Origin: Brachionus rotundiformis
Taxonomy: Eukaryota; Rotifera; Eurotatoria; Ploima; Brachionidae
Assembly (NCBI GenBank): GCA_016802295.1
Contig: JAESIW010000193.1
Span: 139,982-203,981 of the forward strand
DNA: 64,000 nucleotides
Reading direction: 5' to 3'
The translations under genes were made by a program, and so were the position numbers. This document shows, piece by piece, positions 24,170 to 35,461 of this stretch. The first letter of the stretch is position 1. Every line of letters begins with the position of its first letter. The notes under the pieces were generated by a model that had not been told where the DNA came from, ran no database searches, and saw nothing but the letters and a program-made list of their open reading frames with translations.

Positions 24170-26411
24170 ATGACTCCTAATATTGAGATTATTTATGAAA
24201 AAAATGATGTAATCAATATCAATCGAACACTAAATATTGTTCATTTCAATGATGTTTATAATATTGAAGGATCTGATTTGGATCCTGTCGGAGGTGCTGC
24301 GAGATTCTTGACTGCTCTTGAAAATGTAATTAAAAAAGCTCCAACTTTAGTCCTTTTTTCAGGGGATGCTATAAGTCCTTCTTCAAGTAAATTTATAATT
24401 TTTTAAAAGATTAACTATTGTTTTAAAATATAACTTAATTTAGTAAGCATGTTGGTCAAAGGACGTCAAATGATAGAAATTTTAAATAAATTTCAAATTG
24501 ATTGTGCTTGCTTAGGAAATCATGATTTTGGTTAGACTTTATAATATATTGTCATGAAAAAATCTTATTTTCTCTTAATTAGACTTTGGTCTTGATGTTT
24601 TAATAACTCATATTGAAAACTCTAATTTTCCTTGGTTAATAAGCAATGTCTTTGACGCAGATAGTAAAAAGCCTTTAGGGAATGTTAAAGATAAACACAT
24701 CCTTGAAAAAGATGGTTTGAAAATTGGTCTAATAGGATTGGTTGAATTTGAATGGATTACAACTTTATCAAATATTGATTCTGATGATATTATCTATGAA
24801 TCATATATTGATGCTGGAAAACGACTTTCGACAGAACTTAAAGAAAAAGATGTAATTTCTTATTTTTGGAAATTATATAAAATTATTTAGTATGAAGGGA
24901 TGTGATTTAGTAATTGCGCTTACTCATATGAGATGGGCAAACGACGAAATATTAGCCAAAAATGTTCCCGAAATTGATCTTTTCCTTGGTGGTCACGATC
25001 ATAGTTACGTGGTGAAACAAGTATATAAAGTCATTAATACAAGACAAAAGATAAATTCAAATAAATTTAGATAAATGAAAAGTGGGTTATTAAATCAGGA
25101 ACTGATTTTAGAGAGTTTTCGCTTATTGAATTGGATCTATCAGATAATATAAAAAGCGTAAACAAGATTGAAAAATATATCATTGATTCTAAAATAGAAG
25201 AAAATCTGGAAATTAAAACTATTGTTGATTCATATTTAGGTGAGATAAAAAATTTACTATCATTCGAATTGAATAATATTCAAAAAAATGATTTTAGAAA
25301 ATGTAAACAAAGAATTAGATCAAGTTTTGGGGTATATTAACGTTGAATTGGAAGGTCGGTTCTCTTATGTAAGAACCCAAGAGACAAATCTTGGAAATTT
25401 TATAACTGATATAATGTTAGAAGCTGTAAACGCTGATTGTGCAATTTTAAATTCAGGAACTCTTCGATCTGATCTATTGCATCCAGTTGGGGAATTTAAG
25501 ATGAGAGATTTGAAAAAAATTCTTCCTTACTTGGATGAAAATGTTGTTCTTTCAGTAACTGGTAATTTTTTTGGTCAATTTTTCAGGAAAATTCTAAAAG
25601 ATTTGTTCAATAGGTGTTCAATTATTACAGGCATTAGAGAATGGTGTTTCACAATACCCTAAACACGAGGGTAGATTTCTACAAGTTTCCGGTATTAAAT
25701 TTGCTTTCGATCCATCCAAACCTGCAGGATCTAGAATCGATTCTCGTTTGGTAAAGATTCAAGATGAAATTTTAGATATGCAAAAAAATTATACATTGGC
25801 TACGAAACTTTACTTGAAACAAGGTAAAGACGGTTTTGATTGCTTATTAGAATGTCCAGTATTGGTAAATATTAAAAAATTATAATCTTCTGTTCTCATG
25901 ATTTTTCAATATTTCAAGATTGATGAAGAAAATATTCCGGTGCTATGCAATTTGGTTGAAAATCATTTTAAAACTATTTCTTCCTTACAAAAAAATCCAT
26001 CTCTAAAGAAATTTCGCTCAAGCATTGTCCCACTTTTTGTCATTAATCGCCTGATGCATAAAATGAAAAAAGATAATTCTGAACCCTGCCAAACAATTTC
26101 TGAAGAACCTACACAAAAATTAAACTTTTCCGGGGCAGCAATGATTGTTACTAAAGTTCTATCTCATCACCATAAAGCATTGTCTAGATTGGAGCGAATT
26201 CGAATTAAGGAAACAGAAAATTTTCAAAAAGAAATTTCAGAATATGAAAAAGAATCAATGAATCTTGCTCCTAAAGTAGAAAATAGAATTATTTGCATTC
26301 GAGATAGTGAGGTAAGATTATCATTTATAATATAAGAAAATAAACTAAAATTAAATTCTTTTAAAGCACCATGAGCAACTTTTAGATGAATTTAGAGTTG
26401 AAGATAATTAA
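24170..26411 (+). CDS. YfkN/5'-nucleotidase-type metallophosphoesterase, tandem copy 1 (9 exons, 605 aa)
   Basis: Two-domain phosphoesterase of the 5'-nucleotidase superfamily; relatives in marine invertebrates are often named mannosylglucosyl-3-phosphoglycerate phosphatase-like. Exons: 24170-24386, 24444-24530, 24583-24851, 24898-25020, 25071-25239, 25298-25561, 25614-25864, 25919-26311, 26367-26411; in frame. Metal-site motifs in order: NIVHFNDVYNIEG, LFSGDAISPS, CLGNHDFDFG, IALTHMRW, LGGHDHS. C-terminal nucleotidase domain: ETNLGNFITDIMLEA, LNSGTLRSD, ALENGVSQYPKHEGR, VSGIKFAFDPSKPAG. A basic/helical tail of about 150 residues ends with LAPKVENRIICIRDSE, shared by all three copies. No signal peptide, so probably cytosolic. 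Substrate unknown. Confidence 0.9.
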
Positions 26412-27424
26412 ACTAAATTACTCTCATTTTTTAAAAAAATTAAATAAAAACAAAAATTATTAATTTTTATTCTTTTTAAGTGAAAATCTAATTCTAGGAT
26501 GATCAAGATTAAATATAAAAAAATTAGACTAAATTGCTTCAGTCTTATTCATTATTAAATTAAATTATGTTGTTCAATAAAGTCCAGACTTAATGACGGT
26601 TATATAAAAAAAAAAATATTTCAGAATTATAGTTGGTTTTTTAAAATGAATTATATCAACTGAAACGTATAGCTGAATATTTAATTGTTAATTAATGGTT
26701 TTAAAAAAAACAAAAAGGAATTTTAAAACAAAAAAGTTGAACATAATGTTTATTTTTTAAAATTATAGCATCATTAGCAAAAAATAGGAAATAAAACTTT
26801 AAAATCAATATTTGTAAGAATTTTGCAAATCAAATTATAGTAATAGTTTATAAATCAATCTTATAAAAGTTTTTTCTTACTATTTAGCTTAGTTTTTTCT
26901 TAATATAAAATAAAATTAGTAATATTAAATTTTAATGTTGATTCTTTAAATTCTAATATATTAAACCAATATTTATTCTGTCTTGTTTCATACATTGTTT
27001 TTAAATTATACTTTTATTAAAAAATTTCAAAAAGCTATAGAAGCAACGCAACGGGACTCCAATATTAATATTTAATTAAGGGAATATTTTATCATAATTA
27101 AAAAAACAACAAAATTTGATTTTTATTGCCATGGAAATTTTAAAATTTTTTAGTGATTCTTAATTGTCTGTAGATATCTACTTTGCAAGGTTAAAATGAG
27201 ACCTTTGAAATTTTTAAATAAATGTTTTAAAAATATATTTTTTTTTTGTTTAAAAAGTTTAAAAGTGAAAAATAAAAAAAATAATTTTTCAAGCATTTTG
27301 TTGCTATTATATTAATTTTGGGAAATATTTGAATTATTTTATTCACCTTTATTAATATAATCTAGATCTAACAGGATATCTTCCAAAATTTTAAATCATT
27401 ATTTTTTACTTCTCAACTGCAAAA
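26412..27424. other. Spacer between phosphoesterase copies 1 and 2
   Basis: About 1 kb of AT-rich sequence with poly-A and poly-T tracts and no open frame of interest. A spacer of similar size separates copies 2 and 3, but I see no obvious sequence identity between the two by eye. Confidence 0.5.
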
Positions 27425-29695
27425 ATGGTAAATGTAGAGAACCAAATTCATCTTTTTCACGATTCAACACCTGTTAATCCTAAATCCGAATCACTTAGAA
27501 TAATTCATTTTAACGATGTATATAATATTGAAGGTTTTAGCACAGAACCATCCGGTAGTGCAGCAAGATTCAAGACTGCTTTAGATTTTTTTCAAAACAA
27601 GAACAACTTAGTTTTTTTTTCTGGTGATGCATTTAGCCCGAGCACATGTAATTTGTCATTAAAATAAACGGATATTTATTTTAATTAATTAATTTAAGTA
27701 AGTCTTTTCTTCAAGGGAACTCAAATGATTGAATGTATGAATAGATTCAATATCAATGCAGCATGTGTTGGAAACCATGAGTTTGGTTATAATTTCGATT
27801 AAACAATAAGAATCTTAAATATAATGTTTTTTCGTTTGAAGATATGGGAGTTGATATATTCAAGAAATTAGTTGATGAATCAAATTTTCCTTGGATTCTA
27901 ACGAATTTATATGATCCAGAAACAATGCAGCCATTTTTAGATCTTAAGACCCAAGTTATCTTAAATTCTGACAATTTAAGAGTAACTGATGTGATGCTGA
28001 TTGTTTCATTTTTTTAAATAAATTTTTATAAGATAGGAGTTATTGGATTAGCTGAAAAAGAATGGGTCTGCTCATTGTCTTCTGTTAGCTTTGATGATAT
28101 TATTTTTGAATCGTTTATTCACATTTCGAAAAAATATGCAAATATTCTTAAAAAACGAGAGGTAAAAAGAATTTTTAAAATAAATAGTTTAAGAATTTTT
28201 TTTGTATTTTTTAGAAATGTGACATAGTTATTGGTATTAATTTAAAAAATAATTTTGTCAATATTCTAAAATAATTCTAAAGCTTTAACTCATATGAGAT
28301 GGAAAAATGATATTAAACTAGCAGAAAAAGTTCCAGATATAGATTTAATTCTTGGTGGACATGATCATGACTATGAAATAAAAAAAGTAATTGAAAAAAA
28401 AATTCTTCTCAGTTATTTTTTAATTTAAATTAAAGGTTAATGATTGTTGGATTATTAAAAGTGGTTGTGATTTTAAAGAATTTTCTGTAATTGAACTTGA
28501 AATAAACAATAAAACATTGGTTAAAAGCATAAAGAAGATAATTGTTGATTCTAAAATACCTGAAGATCGTGAAATTAAAGAAATTATAACAAAGCATCTA
28601 AGTAAGAAATAAATTAATCTTAAATATTTTAAAACTAAAACCACAATTTTTAGCTGAAGCAGATAAGAAATTAGATGAAGAACTTGGCATTATAAATAAA
28701 CCATTAGATGGCCTACATGATTCAGTTAGAACAAAGGAGACTAATTTGGGAAATTTATTATGTGATATAATTTTGAGCTCTGTTGAAGCAGATTGTGCAA
28801 TTTTAAATGGAGGTTCTTTACGAAGTGATAAAATACATCAAATCGGACCATTTACTAGACGAGACTTGCGTAGCATTTTACCTTTCGATTGTGAATTAGT
28901 GGTAGTTTATCTCAATGGGAAGGAATTGCATGAGTTATTAGAAAGTTGTTTATCAAATTATGAACTAAAAGGGGGCCGATTTCCTCAAGTTTCTGGGCTA
29001 TTTTTCACATATTGCATTTCAAATCCTCCTGGTAATCGAGTTAACGCAGAAGTTATTAAAATTCAAGATGAATATTTAAAAATCGATAAAATTTATAGAG
29101 TTGCTACGAATACTTTTCTGAAAAATGTTGAAACTGTACTTAAAGAAGCTCCGATTGCTGTGAGTTTTCCTTTTCAAAAAAATTTAAATGAAAAATTTAT
29201 TTATTATAAGATTCCAACAGAGAATATACCTTTTTTATACACATTAGTTGAAAACTATTTTAAAGCTATAAAATTGATTAAAAATGATGCTGATGAGGAC
29301 GTTCATAGACCTCAAATAGTGCCTAAAGTAAAGATAAATAATCTAATAACTAAATATAGTCAAGATCCAGACATATTACCTAAACCTAAACAACTGATAA
29401 TTCCTCAAGCAAGAACTCATAAGACATTCCGATTTATGGCAAAATTAGTTCTCCAAACCTTGAAATACAGAAAAGTTTTGCTTTACAAGGACAAAAAGAT
29501 TATAAAAAGAAGTGAAAAGTTCCGAGAAAGCTTACATAACATTGAAAAAAAGTCACTAGATATGGCACCTGAATGTGAAAATAGATCAGTTCAAATAAAC
29601 GATGAAAAAGTGGGTTTATTTCGACTGATTTGATGCTTCTAATTTTTAAAATATTTAAGGATCTTGAGCCATTTTTGAACGAAAAAAAAAATTGA
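27425..29695 (+). CDS. YfkN/5'-nucleotidase-type metallophosphoesterase, tandem copy 2 (9 exons, 619 aa)
   Basis: Paralogue of the flanking genes. Exons: 27425-27647, 27699-27785, 27842-27981, 28033-28161, 28215-28233 (19 nt microexon), 28283-28386, 28436-28601, 28654-29609, 29660-29695; in frame. Motifs: IIHFNDVYNIEG, FFSGDAFSPST, CVGNHEFDMG (Glu where copies 1 and 3 have Asp; both occur in the superfamily), ALTHMRWKND, LGGHDHDY, KETNLGNLLCDIIL, LNGGSLRSD (Gly-Gly-Ser where the others have SGT), GGRFPQVSG. Exon 8 (956 nt) spans introns present in the other copies. The most divergent of the three, notably in the segment ILNSDNLR and around SFPFQKNLNEK. The tail ends LDMAPECENRSVQINDEK. Probably an active hydrolase of altered specificity, but this is inference. 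Confidence 0.88.
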
Positions 29696-30879
29696 AATAA
29701 ATTACAACACAACGATGAAAAAAAGTGTTAAATTTAATTATTATATTTAGTTGAAATAAAATTATAAAAAAAGGGATTCAAAGTTTTATTGTTCTTTAAT
29801 TTCTTGTTCGTTTTTATTTTAAATTAAGGTAAATGCAACTATTATTCTGATATTTTATTTAATTTAAATATTACTGATTTGAAAAAATTATTTGCTAATT
29901 AGTTTTTTACATAATAGTGGAGTTGCATCTAAGTCCATAATTAAACTTTTTAGAATTTAACTTTTATCGAAAATAAAGCAAATTAAGACATTTGAATTTA
30001 TTAGCTTATTAAAAAAAATAATAGTTAATAGTTACAAAAACAATTTAATAATAAGACTGAATTGATTTAATTTTTTAATCAATAATTATTCTCTTTTTAA
30101 ATTTTAATTATTTATAGCAACAAATGTTATCGAAAGTTATTTAAGAAAGTTATAAAAAAAAAGTAAATAATAAAATAGAGTTCGATAATTAAATTATCAA
30201 GTTTTTTTAGAGATTTTTCTCAAATATTACTCTAGATATAAATTATTATATAAGATAACTAAAAATTATGAAAAAATCTATCAAATGTCATTTAATGCTT
30301 AAAATTATTTTTTTATAATTAATTAAAACAGATTAAAAAAAATACAAAACATTTCTTTATTTGTAAAAAATAATTCATATCAGGAAAAATTAATTTCATT
30401 TCAAGCATAATTTATTTTGTTTTTTTGCTCAAGTAGGCAATTCTAATGTTAAATAGACAGTTAGAATTTTATTGTATAATTTCAAATATGGAATTAGTTA
30501 AAGAATAATATATAGCTTAAATAAAAAGTATCCTTTATTCATGATAAAAAATTGCTTAAAATTTCCAATCTTTATAAATATTTTCATTTGTAAGTGTTAT
30601 ATTGTAATTTTACCCTCTTGGATCATTTAAGTTTTTATCATTAGTTTTTAATTAAAAATAAGAATAAAATCTTAAGTTTTTTTGTATTAAATTATAATTG
30701 TATTGTGTAATGTGAATCTTGATGGTATATTTCACACCAAAATTTTTTAGTTTGGAAATAAAATCTTAAGAATCGTTTTAAAAGTATTCACTATACTTAT
30801 TTTAACAAATCTTCAAAATTTTATAATTAAACTTTTTGAATTTATCTTTCAGTCAGGTAATCGTTTAACTTAATAAACA
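29696..30879. other. Spacer between phosphoesterase copies 2 and 3
   Basis: About 1.2 kb, AT-rich, no gene seen. The sequence TTTATCTTTCAG|TCAGGTAATCG ends 28 bp before the copy 3 ATG and resembles a 3' splice site followed by a donor, compatible with a small 5' UTR intron or a trans-splice acceptor. Confidence 0.45.
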
Positions 30880-33517
30880 ATGATTCATGAAACATTGAAT
30901 CAAATAGTTGAAGAAACAATTGAAAATCAATCTTTTCGAATAACACTAAATGATCTCACCAAAGAAACAATTTACATCAATAAACAAAAAACTAACAAAA
31001 ACTTACGAATTATCCATTTCAACGATGTTTATAATATTGAATCCAGTGTAAGAGAGCCTTCAGGTGGTGCTGCAAGGTTCATGTCTATCATAAACTTGCT
31101 TAAAAATGAATCTCCTTGCATGGTTATGTTTAGTGGTGATATTTTTTCGCCATCACCTTGTACAAATTAAATACTTTTAATTCAAGAATAATTAAAATTA
31201 TTTTTTTTAGTGAGTATGATAACTAAGGGAAAACAAATGGTTCCTATACTGAATAGATTTAATGTTGATATAGCATGCGTTGGAAATCATGATTTTGATT
31301 TTGGAACTGATACATTAGATCAACTAATAAATGAAACTACTTTTCCTTGGCTTATTAGTAATGTTCTGGACGCAGAGACAAAAAGAACAATTACCACAGC
31401 AAAACAAAAACACATTCTTGTTTTTAATGATATAAAAGTAATATTTTCAATCAATGCTATATCAATTTTTCAAGTCAATTTATTTTAGATTGGTGTTATT
31501 GGTTTAGTCGAGCAAGAATGGATGGAAACATTAAGTACAATCGATTTTGATGATGTTATATATGAAGATTATGTAATAGCAGGACGCAAATTAGCCAATG
31601 ATTTAAAAAATAACGATGTAAGATTATTTATTTTTAATTGAGATAGAAAATAAGTATTATGAAATAAAATAAATAATAAATAATAAAGTAATAAGTATTA
31701 TTTAATAAAAAGTATTATGTAAAATTTAAACTCAAAAATATGGTTCGTAGAGTATCTGGTTTATAATCTTGATTATTTGACTGTTACATAAAATATTAAA
31801 ATTACAGATACTCTATTCATAGATTACTGTTAATCCAAGCTAAAAAAAAAAAGAATGGTAGACTAAAAAAAACAATTATTTTTTAATTAAAAAAATTAAG
31901 AAACTTAATCTTTAAAAGAAAGTTGATTATGTAATAGCTTTAACTCACATGCGTTTGCCTAATGATTTGGAATTAGCTGAAGAAGTTCCCGAAATCGATT
32001 TAGTTCTTGGTGGTCATGATCATAACTATGTTTGTGAAAAAGTAATTATTTAAATTAATTTTAATTGTCAAAATCATTATTTTTATCATATTAGGTAAAT
32101 GATAGATGGGTAGTTAAGAGTGGAACTGATTTTAGGTATTTATTTCATCTTGATTAAATATTTCCTTATTTCATTTAATCCTAGAGAACTTTCTCTAATT
32201 GAAATCGGTTTAGAAGATAAAAGTCTTAAATCATGTGTCACCAAAATAGAAAAGTATATTGTTGATTCGAAAGTTCCCGAAGATAATGATTTAAAAGCAG
32301 TTGTTGAGTACTATTTGAATCAAGGAGATAAAGATTTAGGACGTGTTCTTGGCTGTATAAATTCGGACTTAGATGGAAGATTTATTATAGTTCGTTCAAG
32401 TGAATCGAATCTTGGAAATTTTGTGTGCGATATAATTTTAGAAGTAAAATAATTTTTATAATTTTTCTAGACCACTAAATAATTAACTAGTCAGTTAATG
32501 CCGATTGTGCAATAATTAATTCGGGGACTTTGAGAAGTGATTGTATTATTCCAGCTGGCGTTTTTACTGTTGGAGATTTAAAAAAAATCATTCCATTTCC
32601 GGACCCTATTGTTTTAATAGAATGTGATGGTGAAACTATTCATTCTGCACTAGAAAATGGTGTTTCCATGTATCCTAAATTAGAAGGACGATTTCCTCAA
32701 GTATCAGGAATAGAATTTGCATTTGATCCATCCAAACCAATCGGCCAAAGAGTCGATCCAAAATTTGTTAAAATTCAAGATGAATATCTTGACTTTCATA
32801 GGGTAACATTTATAATATAAAACTTTGTTTTAAATAAAACTAAAAAAAAATTTCAGACTTATAAACTAGCAACAAAAGCTTATATGAAAAATGGAAAAGA
32901 TGGATACTCAATGTTTTTAAATTGCACATGCTTGGTAAAAGATTTTCTCAATTAAAGAAATTAAAATTATTTGTCTCAAAAAAATTAGATTGATGATGAA
33001 GATGGTCCATTAATTTTTTCTTTAATCGAAAATCATTTTAACAAAATAGAAAAGTTAAAATCGTTACCATGTGGTTCAATTAAACGGCCAAGTCTTGTAC
33101 CATTAGTGAGAAAAAGCTCAATTATTCGAGATATATTATTAAATAGAGGTTCAATGAGCCCATGCTTAAGTGAAAGCGAGGCTATGACCGAGGAAATAAT
33201 CAGTAATCATTCAAGGCCAAGACGAGAATCAAGAAAACTGAGTTTGCAACAAGCTTTTGGTCTTTCAAAAGAGGCGTTGAAAAACTTAAAACAATCTGTT
33301 GATTATGAGAGAAAAATTTCAGTTTATGAGGAAAAATCGGTCAAGCTTTGTCCGGCCATCGATGGTCGAATTATTTGCATCAAGGATAGAGAAGTATTAT
33401 AAATGATTAAAATTAAAAAATAAAATCTAAAGTTTTCTTCAGACAGTTGAAAGATTGTTAATGAAGAGAGAAGACTGGTCAAACGTGACTCAGTTTGAAA
33501 AATTAAATATTTTATAA
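30880..33517 (+). CDS. YfkN/5'-nucleotidase-type metallophosphoesterase, tandem copy 3 (10 exons, 642 aa)
   Basis: Third paralogue. Exons: 30880-31159, 31211-31437, 31489-31617, 31919-32041, 32095-32135, 32185-32443, 32491-32802, 32857-32934, 32989-33393, 33443-33517; in frame. Motifs: IIHFNDVYNIES, MFSGDIFSPS, CVGNHDFDFG, IALTHMRLPND, LGGHDHN, ESNLGNFVCDIILE, INSGTLRSD, ENGVSMYPKLEGRFPQVSG, FAFDPSKPIGQR. Closest to the usual family sequence. It carries a longer N-terminus (about 30 extra residues) and a longer C-terminus than copy 1. Intron 3 is 301 bp and holds small repeats (see findings). The tail shows VKLCPAIDGRIICIKDRE. The stop is 47 bp from the stop of the convergent minus-strand gene. 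Confidence 0.9.
31618..31918 (+). repeat. Oversized intron with short direct and inverted repeats
   Basis: This copy 3 intron is 301 bp where neighbours are about 50 bp. It contains AAGTATTAT three times between about 31653 and 31720, and an inverted pair AGAGTATCTG (about 31749) / CAGATACTCT (about 31806). It may be a small non-autonomous element or its remnant; no target-site duplication is clear. Confidence 0.35.
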
Positions 33518-33564
33518 TCAAATTACAATATAATAAAATGTTATTGTTAAATCTATTTATTATT

Positions 33565-35274
33565 TTATTCAAAAAGAAATAATGGTTTTTGGTCATCAAA
33601 AGCCATTAGCAATAAGCATAGGTACAAAACAGTCATATATTCTTTTTCATCATTATTTAAATTTTTAATTAATATACGAAATAAAATTTCAAATTGTGAG
33701 ATATCTTTGCAATTTATCTGAAAATCTATTGGTAAACATGGGTAAAGACCATATTTCATAATTAAGTATGCAGTTATATTCGGATGAATTTCGTCTTTGT
33801 AGCCTATTTCGCGAAAACTCTTCATTAAATAATTGTAACGATTTAGAAATTGATCAAATATTTTAGTTTTATTCATACCTTTAAAGAAATTTAAAAAATT
33901 TTTTATTATTGTAAGTTTTTCTTACCAGATTCAAAGGAAAACGTTTCAGCTGATGATATTATATCAAATGGCTTATAGCCTTCAGTGATGTCACGCCTAT
34001 TGAATGGATTTATCCTAAAGACATAGCTGAATATACGTTGATCAAGTTGGTATAAACATTCTCCTATAAGTCTTGAATCTACATAATAGGACAAAAAAGG
34101 TTCATCTAATAATTTTGTATTAAAAAACTTCAAATTTCGATTGTGTTTACTTACTTATTTTATTTTTGAACAGTTTTACTAATTGACAACCATATTTTTC
34201 GTAAAGACTAGGAACAATTAGATACATTCTTGAATCTTTTTCGTTAGGACTATTTAGACTCGAATTTAGATATTTTCTAAGTATCATTTGGTGAGTTTTG
34301 TACAAATCGGTCAAATTATTCTCAAATTTACTAGTTTTAGTCGAATGGTTTTCATTTTTAGATTCATCAATACTCGAAACTGGAAATTTTGCATATGAAT
34401 TAGAAACAGAGCTATAATCGCTAGTTAGATTTAAAAAGCTTGTTTTGGTTTCAATCTGGTCATGATTTTCATAAGCTTTTATTGAATTGTTAGAATCTTT
34501 ATACGAGGAGTCAGAATTATCTGTAAAAATACTCGAATGTGTCGAGTATCTATGCGTTTCAAAATTACTTTCTAAATACTTGATTTCATTTGAAATATCA
34601 TTTATGATAACATTATTTAGACAAAAACATTCTATGGTTTTAATTTCAACGAATTCAGACCCGAATTTTTCCAATTTTAAGTCATCAACTTCAAAAAAAG
34701 CATCTGAAATTTCTAGTTCAGTTGAGTATTTTATTTGCTTTTCAATTTTATAATCAGACAATATTTTTGTATTTGAATTAAATTGTAAATCTTCTATTTG
34801 ATCGACCAAGCCTTTTGTGTTTAAAACTACTTTCGGATGTTTTTTGATAGGTCTCGTAGCTTTATTTCTAATTTTTTGGAAAATCTTTTCAAAAAATGAG
34901 GTAAATAATTTAAAAAATTTTTTTCGAATATTAAAGCCAGGTTTAAAATTTTTCTTGTGGTTTAATTTATAAGTTTTCAAACAATTTTTCATTTCCTTTT
35001 TATCTGTGTCAAGTGATAAAGATATTTTTGATACCATTACATGTTGTTGATCAGTTATTTCCTTTTTCATTTTAGAAGAACTTAAGAGTTTGTTTCTTTC
35101 GACATAATTTACTGTACTATTCTTTCTAAAGGACTTTCTTTCAGGTTTAATTTCTTTTAGTTTTTTTGAATTTTCTACTCTAAACTTGATTAATGTCGAT
35201 TTCTTATCATTATTTTTACTGATTAATTGAACATTTTTTTTATTTTTATCAACATAATTTGAAGCTTCTTTCAT
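33565..35274 (-). CDS. Unidentified 537-aa protein (3 exons)
   Basis: Exons: 35274-34155, 34105-33926, 33878-33565; the sum is 1614 nt and closes in frame, with two 47-49 bp introns, so the model is solid although the product is unknown. Residues 1-150 are very basic (many Lys, pI clearly high) and low-complexity, 150-340 are Ser/Asn/Asp/Glu-rich, and only the last 200 residues look folded, beginning near YLIVPSLYEKYGCQLVKLF. That part contains INPFNRRDITEGYKPFD and IHPNITAYLIMKYGLYPCLP and ends with helical LYLCLLLMAF. This could be a small helical domain at the end of a disordered scaffold. I considered cyclin-like and CDK5-activator folds but see no diagnostic motif. Head-to-tail with PDPK1 (about 190 bp), convergent with phosphoesterase copy 3. 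Confidence 0.75.
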
Positions 35275-35461
35275 TTTCTAAACCTCGATATAATTAAAAA
35301 TATTTCAATATATCAAAAAAATATGGTCTCTAAGGATACAAAATGAAACAATATTATAGAAACCATTCATTAATGAGAAAAATTTAAAGACGTTTACATC
35401 TTATTAAAAAATAAAAAAATAAAATAATTAAATATAAAATAATAAGACCGATAAGTTAAGC

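Noticed and set aside
24170..33517. The three phosphoesterases as one trimeric gene or alternative exons
   Set aside because: Each has its own ATG, full set of motifs, stop codon and about 1 kb spacer.
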